From NCBI RefSeq assembly GCF_003597395.2, contig NC_133774.1:38510185-38574184 (forward strand): 64,000 bases of DNA. The letters run 5' to 3'. The notes under the pieces were generated by a model that saw only the letters and a list, made by a program, of their open reading frames with translations, was not told where the DNA came from and searched no databases. Below, piece after piece: positions 34,515 through 44,122 of this stretch. The position numbers and the translations under genes were made by a program. Positions within the stretch are counted from its first letter, which is position 1; every line of letters starts with the position of its first letter. Source of the stretch: Chelonoidis abingdonii (taxonomy: Eukaryota > Chordata > Testudines > Testudinidae).

Positions 34515-36420
34515 TCTACTTAGACTCATAGACTTAAAGGTCAGAAGGGACCATCATGATCATCCAGTCTGACCTCCTGCACATTGCAGGCTACAGAACC
34601 TCATCCACCCACTCCTTAATTTGCTTAGACCTCTGAACTGTGGCTATGTTACTGCGGTCCTCAAATCATGATTTAAAGACTTAAAGTTACAGAGAATCCA
34701 CCATTAACACTAGTTTAAACCTGCAAATGGCCCATGCCCCATGCTGCAAAGGAAGGAGAAAAGCCCATAGGGTCTTTGCCAGTCTGACCCTAGAGAATAT
34801 TCCTTCCTGACCCCAAATATGGCGATCAGTCAGACCCTGAGCATATGGGCAAGACCCAACTGGAAGATACCTGGGAAAGAATTCTCTGTAATAACCCAGA
34901 GACTTCCCCATCAAGTGTCCCGTCACCAGCCGTTGGAGATATTTGCTAAAACCATTTGCAGATTGGCTACATGCCACTGTGGGCAGTCTCATCATACCAT
35001 CTTCTCTATAAACTTATCCAGATCAGTCTTAAAGCCATTCAGATTTTTTTGCCCCCACTTCTCCTGTTGGCAGGCTGTTCCCGAACTTCACTCCTCTGGT
35101 GGTTAGAAACCTTCTCCTAATTTAAAGCCTAAACTTGTTGATGGCCAATTTATATCCATTTGTTCCTGTGTCCACACTGGCCTTTAACTTAAGTGACTCT
35201 TCTCCCTCCCTGGTATTTATCCTTCTGATGTATTTATAGAAAGTAATCATATCTCTCCACTGCTTTATTTTGGTTAGGCTAAACAAGCCAAATTCTTTGA
35301 ATCTCCTCTCGGAAGATAGATTTCCTGTTCCTTGGATCATCCTAGTAGCCGTGTTCCAGTTTGAATTCATCATTCTTAAACATGGGATTGCACACAGTAC
35401 TCCAGATAAGATCTCATTAGTGCCTTGAATAATGGTACTAACACTTCCCTGTCTCTACTGCAAATACCTTCCTTGTAGGATGATCAGATAAAAGTGTGAA
35501 AAATCGGGACACAGGGTGGGAGGTAATGAGGGCCTATATTAGAAAAAGCCCCAAATATTGGGACTGTCCCTATAAAATCGGGACATCTGGTTACCCTACT
35601 TCCTTGATACATCTCCTAGGACTGCATTAGCCTTTTTCACTGCTGCATCATAGTGGCAGCTCATAGTCCTTCTGTGATCAACCAATACACCCAGGTCTTT
35701 CTCCTCCTCTGAGACTCCCAACTAATAATCCCCAGCTAATTCTTGTTGTTACTCCCTAAATGTATGACCTTGCATGTTACACTATTTAATTTCATCCTAT
35801 TTCTATTACTCCAGTTTACAAGGTCATTGGGATCTTGTGTGATATTCTAGTCCTCCTCTATATTGTATTGTATTGGCAATACCTTCCAACTTTGTGTCAT
35901 CCAGGCAAATTTTATTAGTACGTTCCCACTTTTTGTGCCAAGGTCAGTAATAAAAATGTTAAATAAGATTTGTCCCAAGACCCATCCCTGAGGAACTCCA
36001 CTAGTAACCTCCTACCAGCCTCACAGTTCACCTTTCAGTTTGACCTGTTATAGTCTCCCCTTTAATCAGTTTCTTATCCACCTTTCAATTCTCATATTAA
36101 TCCCCATCTTCCAATTTAACTAATAATTTCCCACATAGAACTGTATCAAATGCCTTACTGAAATCCAGGTAGATTAGATCTACTGCATTTCTTTTATCCA
36201 AAAAATCACTTATCTCTCAAAGAAGATCAACTAGGTCTGGCACGACCTACCTTTTGTAAAACCAACTTCTCAAAGTCACCTGGAAAGGTCAGTGACTCAT
36301 CCTCCATCCTCCAGCTCCTTCCTCAGATCAATTAGGTATGATCTGTCCCCACCAGGATCTTCTGGAAAGATTTGAAAAAAAGTCCTTCCCTCCTGCCCAG
36401 CAATTATTTGCACTTTTGCT
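34515..36420 (-). mobile_element. CR1 LINE, about 1.9 kb, minus strand
   Basis: Read on -, the element ends at 34515 with 'gatgatcatgatggtccctt..ctatgagtct', a CR1 tail. The ORF2 end is at 35122-35373 (MIQGTGNLSSERRFKEFGLF). Further upstream the reverse transcriptase motif YLDFSKAFDT lies at about 36140-36170. Frames are broken many times. The 5' end fades near 36420. A 123 bp hAT-like MITE is inserted at 35476-35598. Confidence 0.85.
35476..35598. mobile_element. hAT-like MITE, 123 bp, inserted in CR1
   Basis: Termini taggatgatcag and, inverted, tagggtaaccag. A perfect 8 bp target duplication, cttccttg, lies at 35468-35475 and 35599-35606. Inner words 'atcgggaca' and 'tgggactgtccctataaaat' are shared with the copy at 42715-42838, in the opposite orientation. 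Confidence 0.85.
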
Positions 36421-36653
36421 CCTCAATGATTTATGTTTGCACCTGATTATGGGAGTGTTAAAATCTGACCTATTATCTTGCTTTCTTGCTTGCTTTACTC
36501 AGAGCTATGCCTAAACACCCATCTTCTTTTTGTGCATAGAAATCATCCAGATTTCCAGACTTTTAAATACAAATTCCAGTGTTGGGCATGAAGAATGGAA
36601 TTAATTTTGATGTAAAAGATTGAGGCCTGGAATAACCTTATAGTCAAATACTC
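36421..36653. other. Unassigned stretch
   Basis: Nothing recognised between the CR1 and the inverted element pair. Confidence 0.3.
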
Positions 36654-36754
36654 ATTCTAGTACTAAGTATCAGAGGGGTAGCCGTGTTAGTCTGGATCTG
36701 TAAAAGCTGCAAAGAATCCTGTGGCACCTTACAGACTAACAGACGTTTTGGAGC

Positions 36755-36795
36755 ATGAGCTTTCGTGGGTGAATACCCACTTCATCGGATGCATG
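36755..36795 (-). ncRNA. Hammerhead-like core in the left half (minus)
   Basis: Minus-strand order: CCGATGA (the U of the conserved CUGA is C), AGTGGGT-ATTC-ACCCAC as stem II, GAAA, GC-TCAT-GC and TC. Stem II is perfect but the core has one substitution at a catalytically important site. Probably inactive. Confidence 0.5.
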
Positions 36796-36799
36796 ACAT

Positions 36800-36837
36800 C
36801 TGATGAAGTGGGTATTCACCCATGAAAGCTCATGCTC
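36800..36837 (+). ncRNA. Hammerhead-ribozyme-like core, all conserved core bases present
   Basis: CTGATGA (36800-36806), stem II AGTGGGT-ATTC-ACCCAT (36807-36823), GAAA (36824-36827), a 2 bp stem III GC-TCAT-GC (36828-36835) and TC (36836-36837) as the predicted cleavage site. This is the order of a type I hammerhead with a very short stem III, as known in Penelope-like elements. No convincing stem I pairing is seen between the sequence before 36800 and after 36837, so self-cleavage of this copy is doubtful. Confidence 0.6.
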
Positions 36838-36895
36838 CAATACATCTGTTAGTCTATAAGGTGCCACAGGACTCTTTGCTGCTATTCTAGTACTA

Positions 36896-37105
36896 CAGGT
36901 TGTAAATTATATGCTCTTTCCTCAGATACAGTTGCTAGTATTGTTTGGTTTCTATCTAATATATTTTAAATACCAAAAGAGTAGATAAATCTTTTTCATA
37001 ACTCTTCATTATAACCGAAAAGATGGCACTAAATAAATAGTTTTGCAGTATGAGTGGGACATAGTTCTGTAGTTGAAGCCATTGATTTGCATTATTTGAA
37101 CTGAA
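36896..37105. other. Unassigned stretch
   Basis: Nothing recognised. Confidence 0.3.
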
Positions 37106-37113
37106 AATGAAAG

Positions 37114-37554
37114 CATAGGTGCTGACTCTGTGGGTGCTCCCAGGCTGGAAAAAAATTAACGAGTTCTTAGCACCCAGCGGCAGCCAAGCTCCCCTCCTAT
37201 CCCCCAGCGCCTCCATCCATTGGGGGCCCCACCAGTCAAATTCCCACTCCCTCACAGCGCCTCCAGTCCCCTGCAATCAACTCTTCCATGGTATGCAGGA
37301 GGCGCTGGGAGGGGGCGTGCTCAGGGGAGGGGGTAGAAAGAGGTGGGGAAGGGCAGAGCGGGGGCAGAAGAGGCATGGGTGGGATGGGGGCTTGGGGAAA
37401 GGGGTGGAGTGGGGATGGGGCTGGGGGGAGAGCGGGGGTGGGAAGAGGCGAGGAGGGGGGCTTGAGGAAAGGGTGGAGTGGGCAACCTGGGGTGAGTGGG
37501 GGTTGAGCCTCTCTCCCCGCCACCCCAGGGCAAAGGGAAAACCTGGCACCTATG
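37114..37554. mobile_element. hAT MITE, 441 bp, GC-rich interior
   Basis: Termini cataggtgctgac and, inverted, cataggtgccagg. A perfect 8 bp target duplication, aatgaaag, lies at 37106-37113 and 37555-37562. The inside (37280-37520) is G-rich on + with short 'gggg..tggag' repeats, which creates long overlapping open frames on both strands that are not genes. Confidence 0.85.
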
Positions 37555-37562
37555 AATGAAAG

Positions 37563-38164
37563 TAACTGAAGATCTCACTTGTCTTAGCTATACTGAACAC
37601 ACAATGCATACAGAGAAGATGCAGGTTATCATACCACATGATATGTATGTTTTCATTTTTGTTTGCAACTTGGAGCTGCTGTAATTTATGCCACTGACAA
37701 AGACTGTAGAACAGTGAAGAAGAGATATGGTGGAGCTCTGCCCCACCACATCCCTTTCCCATACAGATGTGCCATACTTCGGTGGGGACGAGCTGTCAGG
37801 TATCATCTCTCCCAGTTTTATGCCATCACGAAGTTCCCCTACCTCAGGAGAATTGCCTGCTGGCCATTTATGGACAGATTCTGGCCCCCTGAGCAAAAAG
37901 ACCAGATCTCAGAGAATCTGGCCTGATAGATTGAGCTCAAACTGTGTGAAACAGAAGTTATTAATTATCTGATTTTTTTGCAGGGAGAGAAGACAAACTG
38001 ATACAAAAAACCCTACAGCTATATAGACATAGAGAATTCATGTAACATATACATCTTATGCAGACTTTACAAAAATGAACTGAATTCTCAAAAGCATAAT
38101 ACCATGTATTTATATTTGTGTTAGGGATGCAGCCTTTATTTTTATTTAAAGTTAATTTTAGTGG
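37563..38164. other. Unassigned stretch
   Basis: Short open frames overlap around 37590-37970 without domains. Nothing else seen. Confidence 0.35.
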
Positions 38165-39058
38165 TGTTATATTACACCATTGAGAGTTCGGCTCTGTCGG
38201 CTACAGTCTCGAGTTCAACAGAGTTATCGCTGTTTGTTCTAGATCTAGAGCTCTTAGGCACCCATGAAGACCAAAACAAATCATACAATCACAAAAACAA
38301 AGTCTAATAGCTTTTATCAATTTCATTAAAGTAACCAGCACAATTACGACTATCACAGCATATACAAATCCTAAATGTGTCAATGCTAAAATTATAGCTA
38401 CAGACATACTCACATCTCCCTAGATAGTATTAGGGTTTGATGGGTCTCTCATGGATTGATCATTAGTAAAGGGATGGTTCCTGCTGGAGTTCTCCCATAG
38501 GAGGCTCAATTTCCCCCCATTTTATAATGTGATTCTCCCTATACCTACATTCTGCACATGTATATGCAAGTGTCAACCCTCTTTTTTCTTATTGGTCGGG
38601 TGTCCCCTAGAAATTTAAGGGACGCCGATTTCTATAGTTTGTGTAGATTATCTTTATTCTCATTAGCATTGATGCACAATTTGTATCCTGTGGTTAAGAC
38701 ATATGTTGGTAACAGATGTACCTCTACAGCATTTTGTGATTTACAATTGATCTTCCAGCTAATTTTTCACAATAGTACCACTTGGTGCCTCTTTTCCCAT
38801 AATCTTAGGACATCGGGTTATTCTTCGATCACTTATTTATGTCAGCATTTCTTATCTCCAAGGCCTAAAATAGCTAAGCTAAAATCTTGCAGGCCTCAGC
38901 CTACAGGCTTTGCATTTCAGCCCTCCTTACTTAGATATCTAGTACGTGATTATTGCTTCTAAATACTGATCAATCTTATGCTTTTATAATCCTACAATTT
39001 AACTCTATTTAACACACAATGGTTGTATATGATATGACATGTTAATCATAACATCACA
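38165..39058 (-). mobile_element. Possible LTR or old repeat (minus)
   Basis: Read on -, it starts tgtgatgttatgatt and ends aatataaca, giving TG...CA. An 'attataaaagc' TATA-like box lies near 38985 and AATAAA near 38655. The immediate flanks do not give a target duplication, so the boundaries and identity are tentative. Confidence 0.3.
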
Positions 39059-39059
39059 C

Positions 39060-39420
39060 CATAGAAAGGTTTGTATATGCATTTCAGAAATAGTAAATAG
39101 GAGCACCCAATTTGCCTTCTCTGTGCCATGTATTGGTTTGTGTACATCCCTCGTGCCCTACTTTATTCATCTCCCCTAAAATAAAGAGCTGCAGTCTTTT
39201 CAGCGTCTCCCCATATGGAAGTCTCTCCATGCCTCTCATAAGTTTTTGTATCCTTTCTCTGAATCCCTCTATTTCTGTTGTATCTTCCTTGAGAAAGAGT
39301 GACCAGAACTCAACTCTGTATACCGAGTGAGCACATACCAGTGATTTATGTAACAGCATTATAGAATTGTCATGATGGAGGCTGGGTGAAACCTCATTCA
39401 ATCTGGCGAGTGTGACAACC
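39060..39420 (-). mobile_element. CR1-type ORF2 C-terminal fragment (minus)
   Basis: The minus-strand frame ending at 39084 has YRVEFWSLFLKEDTTEIEGF and then GMERLPYGETLKRLQLFILG. This matches the layout 'W.....KDI..LE..Q.R......L..L.Y.ERL..L.LF.L' of the CR1 ORF2 C-terminus. It may belong to the same insertion as 41690-42092, split by later elements. Confidence 0.6.
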
Positions 39421-39868
39421 ACCCTTTATGCAGGATAAATGTAAGAAGCACGTAAGCTCCATTTTGGAGTAAGGTAGGCTGAAACAGTAGGAGCAGCCAC
39501 CCAAAACTCTGGCACATGCAAACCTGGCTGGAAACTGAGCTATTTGTGAAGAGTGGTTTCTCTGGGTATTGTTAGGTGAAGGAGTGTGTGTCGGGGGCAG
39601 AAGCAGCCAAAGAACAGGCAGACAAAAGCAGCCAAAAAAGCCAACTAGGCAGCTAGAGAAGCACTAGAAATGTGGCCCTGAAAGAAAGCAAATAGAGGGA
39701 GCTTTTAGGGCAAAGTGTTGGCTGGAAAAAGCTTGGATCTGTGAGCAAAGAAGCTGCCTTCTGCTGTTAGATTCCTAATGTGATATGGGAAACAAAATGG
39801 TATATGTTCTTTGTAAATAGGACTACATCAAAGAAATACTTGACTATCATCAGTTTCTCCCCCTATCA
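39421..39868. other. Unassigned stretch
   Basis: Contains short 'cagccaaa' repeats at 39605-39645. No gene. Confidence 0.35.
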
Positions 39869-40014
39869 GGCTATGTCTACACTACAGGATTATTCCGATT
39901 TTACAGAAACCATTTTTTTAAAACAGATTGTATAAAGTTGAGTGCACACGGCCACACTTAAGCACATTAATTCGGCGGTGTGCGTCCATGTTCCGAGGCT
40001 AGCGTTACACTGTG

Positions 40015-40407
40015 CAGGGTCGGCTTTAGGAAGTGCGGGGCCCAATTCAAACCATTTTGATAGGGCCCTGGCAGGGATGACTTAAAAAAAAACACATTTA
40101 AAAAAAAACATGGGGCTTGTATTCACCAGGCGGTGCTCTGAGTCTTTGGCGCCACTTCGGCAGTGTGTCCTTCAGTGCCGCTGAAGACCTGGAGCGAGTG
40201 AAGGATACACCGCCAAAGTGTCGCCAAAGACCCAGAGTAAGCGAAGGACCCACCACTGAAGTGCCGCTGAAGACCCAAATTGCTGCCAGGTGAGTAAAAA
40301 TTAAAAAGGCACCTCTAGCCAGGGAAGGGATTCTCACTGGGCGCAGGGCCCTTTTGGTGCGGGGCCCGATTCAGGGGAATTGGTGGAATAGGCCTAAAGC
40401 CGGCCCC
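40015..40407. mobile_element. hAT MITE nested in the Harbinger copy, 393 bp
   Basis: Termini cagggtcggctttagg and, inverted, ggggccggctttagg. The 8 bp flanks acactgtg (40007-40014) and gcactgtg (40408-40415) match at 7/8. Inside, 'ccgctgaagac' and 'cgccaaag' words repeat. Non-coding. Confidence 0.75.
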
Positions 40408-40796
40408 GCACTGTGGATAGCTATTCCATAGCTATTCCATAGTTCCCACAGTCTCCCCCACCCATTGGAATTCTGGGTTGAGATCCCAATGCATGATGGG
40501 GCAAAAACAGTGTCACAGGTGATTCTGGGTAAATGTCGTCACTCAATTCTTCCTCCGTGAAAGCAACGGCAGACAATCATTTCGCGCCCTTTTTCCCTGG
40601 ATTGCCCTGGCAGACGCCATAGCATGGCAACCGTGGAGCCCGCTTTGCCTTTTGTCACTGTCACTGTATGTGTACTGGATGCTGCTGACAGACGCGGTAC
40701 TGCAGTGCTACCCAGCAGCATTCATTTGCCTTTGCAAGGTAGCAGAGACAATTACCATCCCTATTGCGCCGTCTGCCATTGTAAATTGGCGATGAG

Positions 40797-41475
40797 ATGA
40801 TGATCAGTCATTTTGCACCTTTTGCAATTGGAAATTGGCGATGACGGTTATCAATCGTTTTGTACTGTCGGGGAAAAATAGACCACCTCTATATTTTGAT
40901 CAGACAGCCTGAGGCACCTTTATTGAATATACACCTGTGCACAGCCCTACTCCCTCTTCGGGGAGGAGTACAGAAATCGATTTAAAGAGCCTGTGCACAG
41001 GCGGAGACCAGCGTGTCCCCCTGCAAGGGTTAGGCTGACCTGCCTGTTACAAATGTTACTGAGCTTATAAAGGTTAAAACCGCAAAACGTCACACATAGA
41101 TGCAGCCTTATTTTGGAATTCAAATTGCTAACGCTGCAAAACATGACTAATATTTACTCTATGGCATACATATTGCTATTTAGCAAGCAACTCTCACACA
41201 TTTTCCTATTTTCCTGTTATAGTCTTTGCCAGTCAAGTCTGCGGTTTGACCATTTTCACACTTTTTCTGTAGTCTCGACAGCAGGGTCAGCTGTTAAAAC
41301 TTAACAGATCTCCTGGTTCACCTTTATCCAATTCTGGTTCCTCTTTTTGGTGCCCTGACTACATCTTTCTGCCTCAGCATGCCCTTTAAACAGTAAAACA
41401 AGCTAAGTTAAAAACGATTGATAACCGTCATCGCCAATTTCCAATTGCAAACGGTGCAAAATGACTGCATCCCCG
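40797..41475. repeat. Inverted repeat, about 63 bp arms, 540 bp spacer
   Basis: 40809-40871 (cattttgcaccttttgcaat, ggaaattggcgatgacggtt) is repeated inverted at 41413-41475 with few mismatches. The left arm itself lies next to a related direct unit (40770-40800, attgtaaattggcgatgag). The spacer 40873-41412 has the TATA-like ttataaagg and TTTATT signals but no recognised gene. Confidence 0.65.
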
Positions 41476-41689
41476 AATATTCCCTAACCACTTAGGCCAA
41501 AACAGGTAACAGTGTTTTCAGTATTATTTACTATCCCCTTCTATATGTATCCAACATTTTATTTACTTATTTGACAGCCACTGCACACTGAACAGAGGTT
41601 TTCATTAAGTTGGCCACAGTGACACTCCTAAGTGGTTACAGTTAATTTAGAGCCTATCAAGATGCAGGAGTAGTTCAGATTATTCTTTC

Positions 41690-42092
41690 AAATCAGAAGT
41701 ATCTTGCATCTTTCAACACTAGTTTCATCAGCCACCGTACTGCCCATTCTCTTAATTATGTTAGATCCCACTTAAGTTCTTCTGTGGTCTTTAGTCTTAA
41801 CTACCCTAAATAATTTGTCATCTGTAAATGTTGTCATCTCACTATTCACCCTTTTCAGTTTACTACTGCCTGTGCTAAAGAACACTGGTCCTAGTATGGA
41901 ATTCTGGGGTGTCTTAAGTTTTTGCTATGTTAAATATTTAACTATTTGTTCCCAATCTCTGTTTTGTGTCTCCAAGCCAGTTTCTGATCCATGACAGTAC
42001 TTAAAATCTCACCATGTAATTACTTCATTTCCTTAATAGCCCTTTGCAAATAACTTGTCAAAGACTTTATGATAGTCCAAATAAATTATATC
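41690..42092 (-). mobile_element. CR1 reverse transcriptase fragment (minus)
   Basis: Minus-strand translation gives IIYLDYHKVFDK near 42065-42090, the first catalytic-aspartate motif of the reverse transcriptase. It is followed by sequence matching the usual CR1 order: 'ctggtcctagta..ggaattctgggg' on + corresponds to the region after the motif in the antisense. Heavily mutated. Confidence 0.65.
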
Positions 42093-42706
42093 AGCTGACT
42101 GATTTGCAGTTAAAGAAACCAGTTCTTGGCCATTACAGAAAACCCTTCTTCAGCAGACATTTTTATTTAAAAAATTGGACTGAGTATCCTTATTCCTTTT
42201 ATTATGTGAACAGAAAGTTTTATTTTCTTTGACCTTTTAGGAGTATACAGACTGCCTCCAAAATATAGTAAACGGTAATGTCTCAGTCTGACATGTAGCA
42301 TTCTGTTTTTATTTTATTGCCATAACATCAGAATGCTTTTTATTGTCAGTTCTTTAAGGCGTGGTTCTGGGGTGTTTATTATGTTGGTAAAGTGCCCTTC
42401 ATCCTTATGGTACTATACAATTAAAAATAACAAGAACAATTTTACATATAAATGATACATACCAAAGCAGAATTATTGTTATTAGTCTTGCCCCTTTGGG
42501 CTGGTGCTTGCAGAATTTTGCTATTTGTTAGGATTAAAAATCGATTACTCAAATCATGTATGATCTTGCTGTAATTTTCGTTTAGTTACAATGAATTTAC
42601 ATAAAGTCCTGTTTCCCTGAACACAGTAGGAACAAACAGTAGGTAGTTTTCTTGCTCAGAAACCTCCACATGTGCTTTCCTACAAGCTCTGTTCCCAACA
42701 AGTTCT
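42093..42706. other. Unassigned AT-rich stretch
   Basis: Nothing recognised. Confidence 0.35.
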
Positions 42707-42714
42707 GTCTCTCT

Positions 42715-42838
42715 TAGGGTGACCAGATGTCCCTATTTTATAGAGACAGTCCCAATGTTTGGGTCTTTTTCTTATATAGGCTCCTATTATACCCCAATCC
42801 CTGTCCCAATTTTTCACATTTGCTGTCTGGTCACCCTA
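42715..42838. mobile_element. hAT-like MITE, 124 bp
   Basis: Termini tagggtgaccag and, inverted, tagggtgaccag, a perfect 12 bp inverted pair. A perfect 8 bp target duplication, gtctctct, lies at 42707-42714 and 42839-42846. Same family as 35476-35598; the end at 59150-59160 (cctggtaaccct) is a relative. Confidence 0.9.
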
Positions 42839-42846
42839 GTCTCTCT

Positions 42847-43661
42847 ACATCTCCTCCTCCAGGCTTTTCTGCCTCCAACACACACAGACTGCAAACCAGT
42901 ATCCTAGCCCCTGTGTTTGCGACCAGAAAACCCCTCGGTCCACACACTTAGCTCTAACCTACTATGAGCCCTATTCCTTAGGTTGGAGCCCCCTTCATTT
43001 GCAGCTGCATAATGGCTCTAGAACCTGGAGGCCACAATCAAAGCTCAGGGCTCCTCTGTGCTAGGCACCAGCCTCAAAGCATTTACAATCTAAATGTAAG
43101 AGTGAAGACATCAGGTGGCTAAAGCAAGAACGAGGTAACAGTGAGATAGTTACAAATAGTGTAATAAGCAGTAGTTATGCCACCCCAGTCATTTAATCGT
43201 TAAGTGTAGGCATCACTATACAGCTGCTCCTTAAGGAGAGATTTAAAGGAAGCTAGTTTCCTTGTTGATTTTTACAAGGCGTTCCTCCCATTCATAAAAG
43301 CAGCATGAGAGAAAGCGCAAAGGTGCTTGCTGGACAGTTTGTCAAATGGGCAATCCAGGCTGGCATCATTGGCAGTTCAGAGGTGGGAGCCGATCGCAGA
43401 ACAGCATCGGAGAAGCATTAGGTGTTTTGTACAAGAGTATACAAACAAAAACGCATTCATCAGAAATTTCCAAGAAATAAGGGCAGCTCTTCTTAAATTT
43501 GTCTTGTTGATTCAAATGCCTGTGTTGTTGGAGCATTGCAGAGTCACACTGCCCAGGAGAGCTGTGAAAGACACTAGGACAGCGCAGGGCCTACAGTTGT
43601 TCTCAGTGCTGTGAAAGGAGGTACAGCAGAGGAACATTCAGTGTGTACTCCTCCTCAGACC
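42847..43661. other. Mostly unassigned, with one old repeat piece
   Basis: 43045-43110 (cctctgtgctaggcaccag..catttacaatctaa) resembles an old amniote repeat; a similar 'cttacagtgtaaac' piece is at 26950. No gene recognised. Confidence 0.35.
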
Positions 43662-43669
43662 CCTTTAGC

Positions 43670-43973
43670 CAGGGGCAGCTCTAGACATTTCGCTGCCCCA
43701 AGCACGGCGGCATGCTACAGGGGGCGCTCTACCGGTCACCGGTCCTGCGGCTCCGGTCGACCTCCTGCAGGCGTGCCTGCGGAGGATCCACTGGTCCCGC
43801 GGCTCCACCGAAGCCTGCGGGAGGTCAACCAGAGCCATAGGACCAACGGACCCTCCGCAGGCAAGCCGCCGAAGGCAGCCTGCCTGCCACCCTCCCGGCG
43901 ACCGGCAGAGCACCCCCCGCGGCATGCTACCCCAAGCACCTGCTTGGCGTGCTGGAGCCTGGAGCTGCCCCTG
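43670..43973. mobile_element. hAT MITE, 304 bp
   Basis: Termini caggggcagctctaga and, inverted, caggggcagctccagg. A perfect 8 bp target duplication, cctttagc, lies at 43662-43669 and 43974-43981. The GC-rich inside has partly symmetric 'cctccgcaggc' words. The overlapping ORFs are compositional. Confidence 0.85.
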
Positions 43974-43989
43974 CCTTTAGCTCACTTCC

Positions 43990-44122
43990 AGAAGGGACAA
44001 GCAGAAACTGGCCTTAACTTTGCTTACATTTGTGTGCCTGCTCCCTGATTTTCAAAATTGGATGACTGAAGCTAGTCTTTAGGCACTTAAATTATTTCCT
44101 TGGTTTTCAAAGGTACAGAAAC
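43990..44122. repeat. Ancient repeat, left half
   Basis: 'ctgattttcaaaattg..gcacttaaatt..ggttttcaaaggtacag' continues at 45499-45640 with 'gaacacccac..cttcagtgggagtg..gctcagcacctttgaa'. A DNA element (44123-45498) was inserted into it. Confidence 0.45.

Larger units (their letters stand above)
36666..36883. mobile_element. Inverted pair of the hammerhead-bearing short element
   Basis: 36666-36797 is a copy in the same orientation as 24325-24461. 36798-36883 is a second copy in the opposite direction, lacking about 40 bp at its outer end. The pair is flanked by a perfect 12 bp duplication, attctagtacta (36654-36665 and 36884-36895), so it arrived as one inverted unit. Penelope-like elements often show such inverted tail arrangements. 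Confidence 0.8.
39869..41480 (+). mobile_element. Second Harbinger-type copy, rearranged
   Basis: The left end is ggctatgtctacactacagg. 40408-40640 is clearly homologous to 5350-5560 of the first Harbinger (gcactgtgg..tagctattcc, catttcgcgccctttttccc, acgccatagca), reaching the transposase start region. It contains a nested hAT (40015-40407). Beyond 40797 an inverted repeat encloses about 540 bp of foreign-looking sequence. No transposase core or right terminus could be placed. Confidence 0.65.

Noticed and set aside
37119..37559. 146-codon Gly-rich ORF and its antisense Pro-rich ORFs
   Set aside because: Entirely inside a hAT MITE with terminal repeats and an 8 bp duplication; composition artefact.
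38165..39058. Confident solo LTR
   Set aside because: TG...CA ends and promoter-like words are present, but the flanks lack a target duplication, so only a low-confidence entry was kept.
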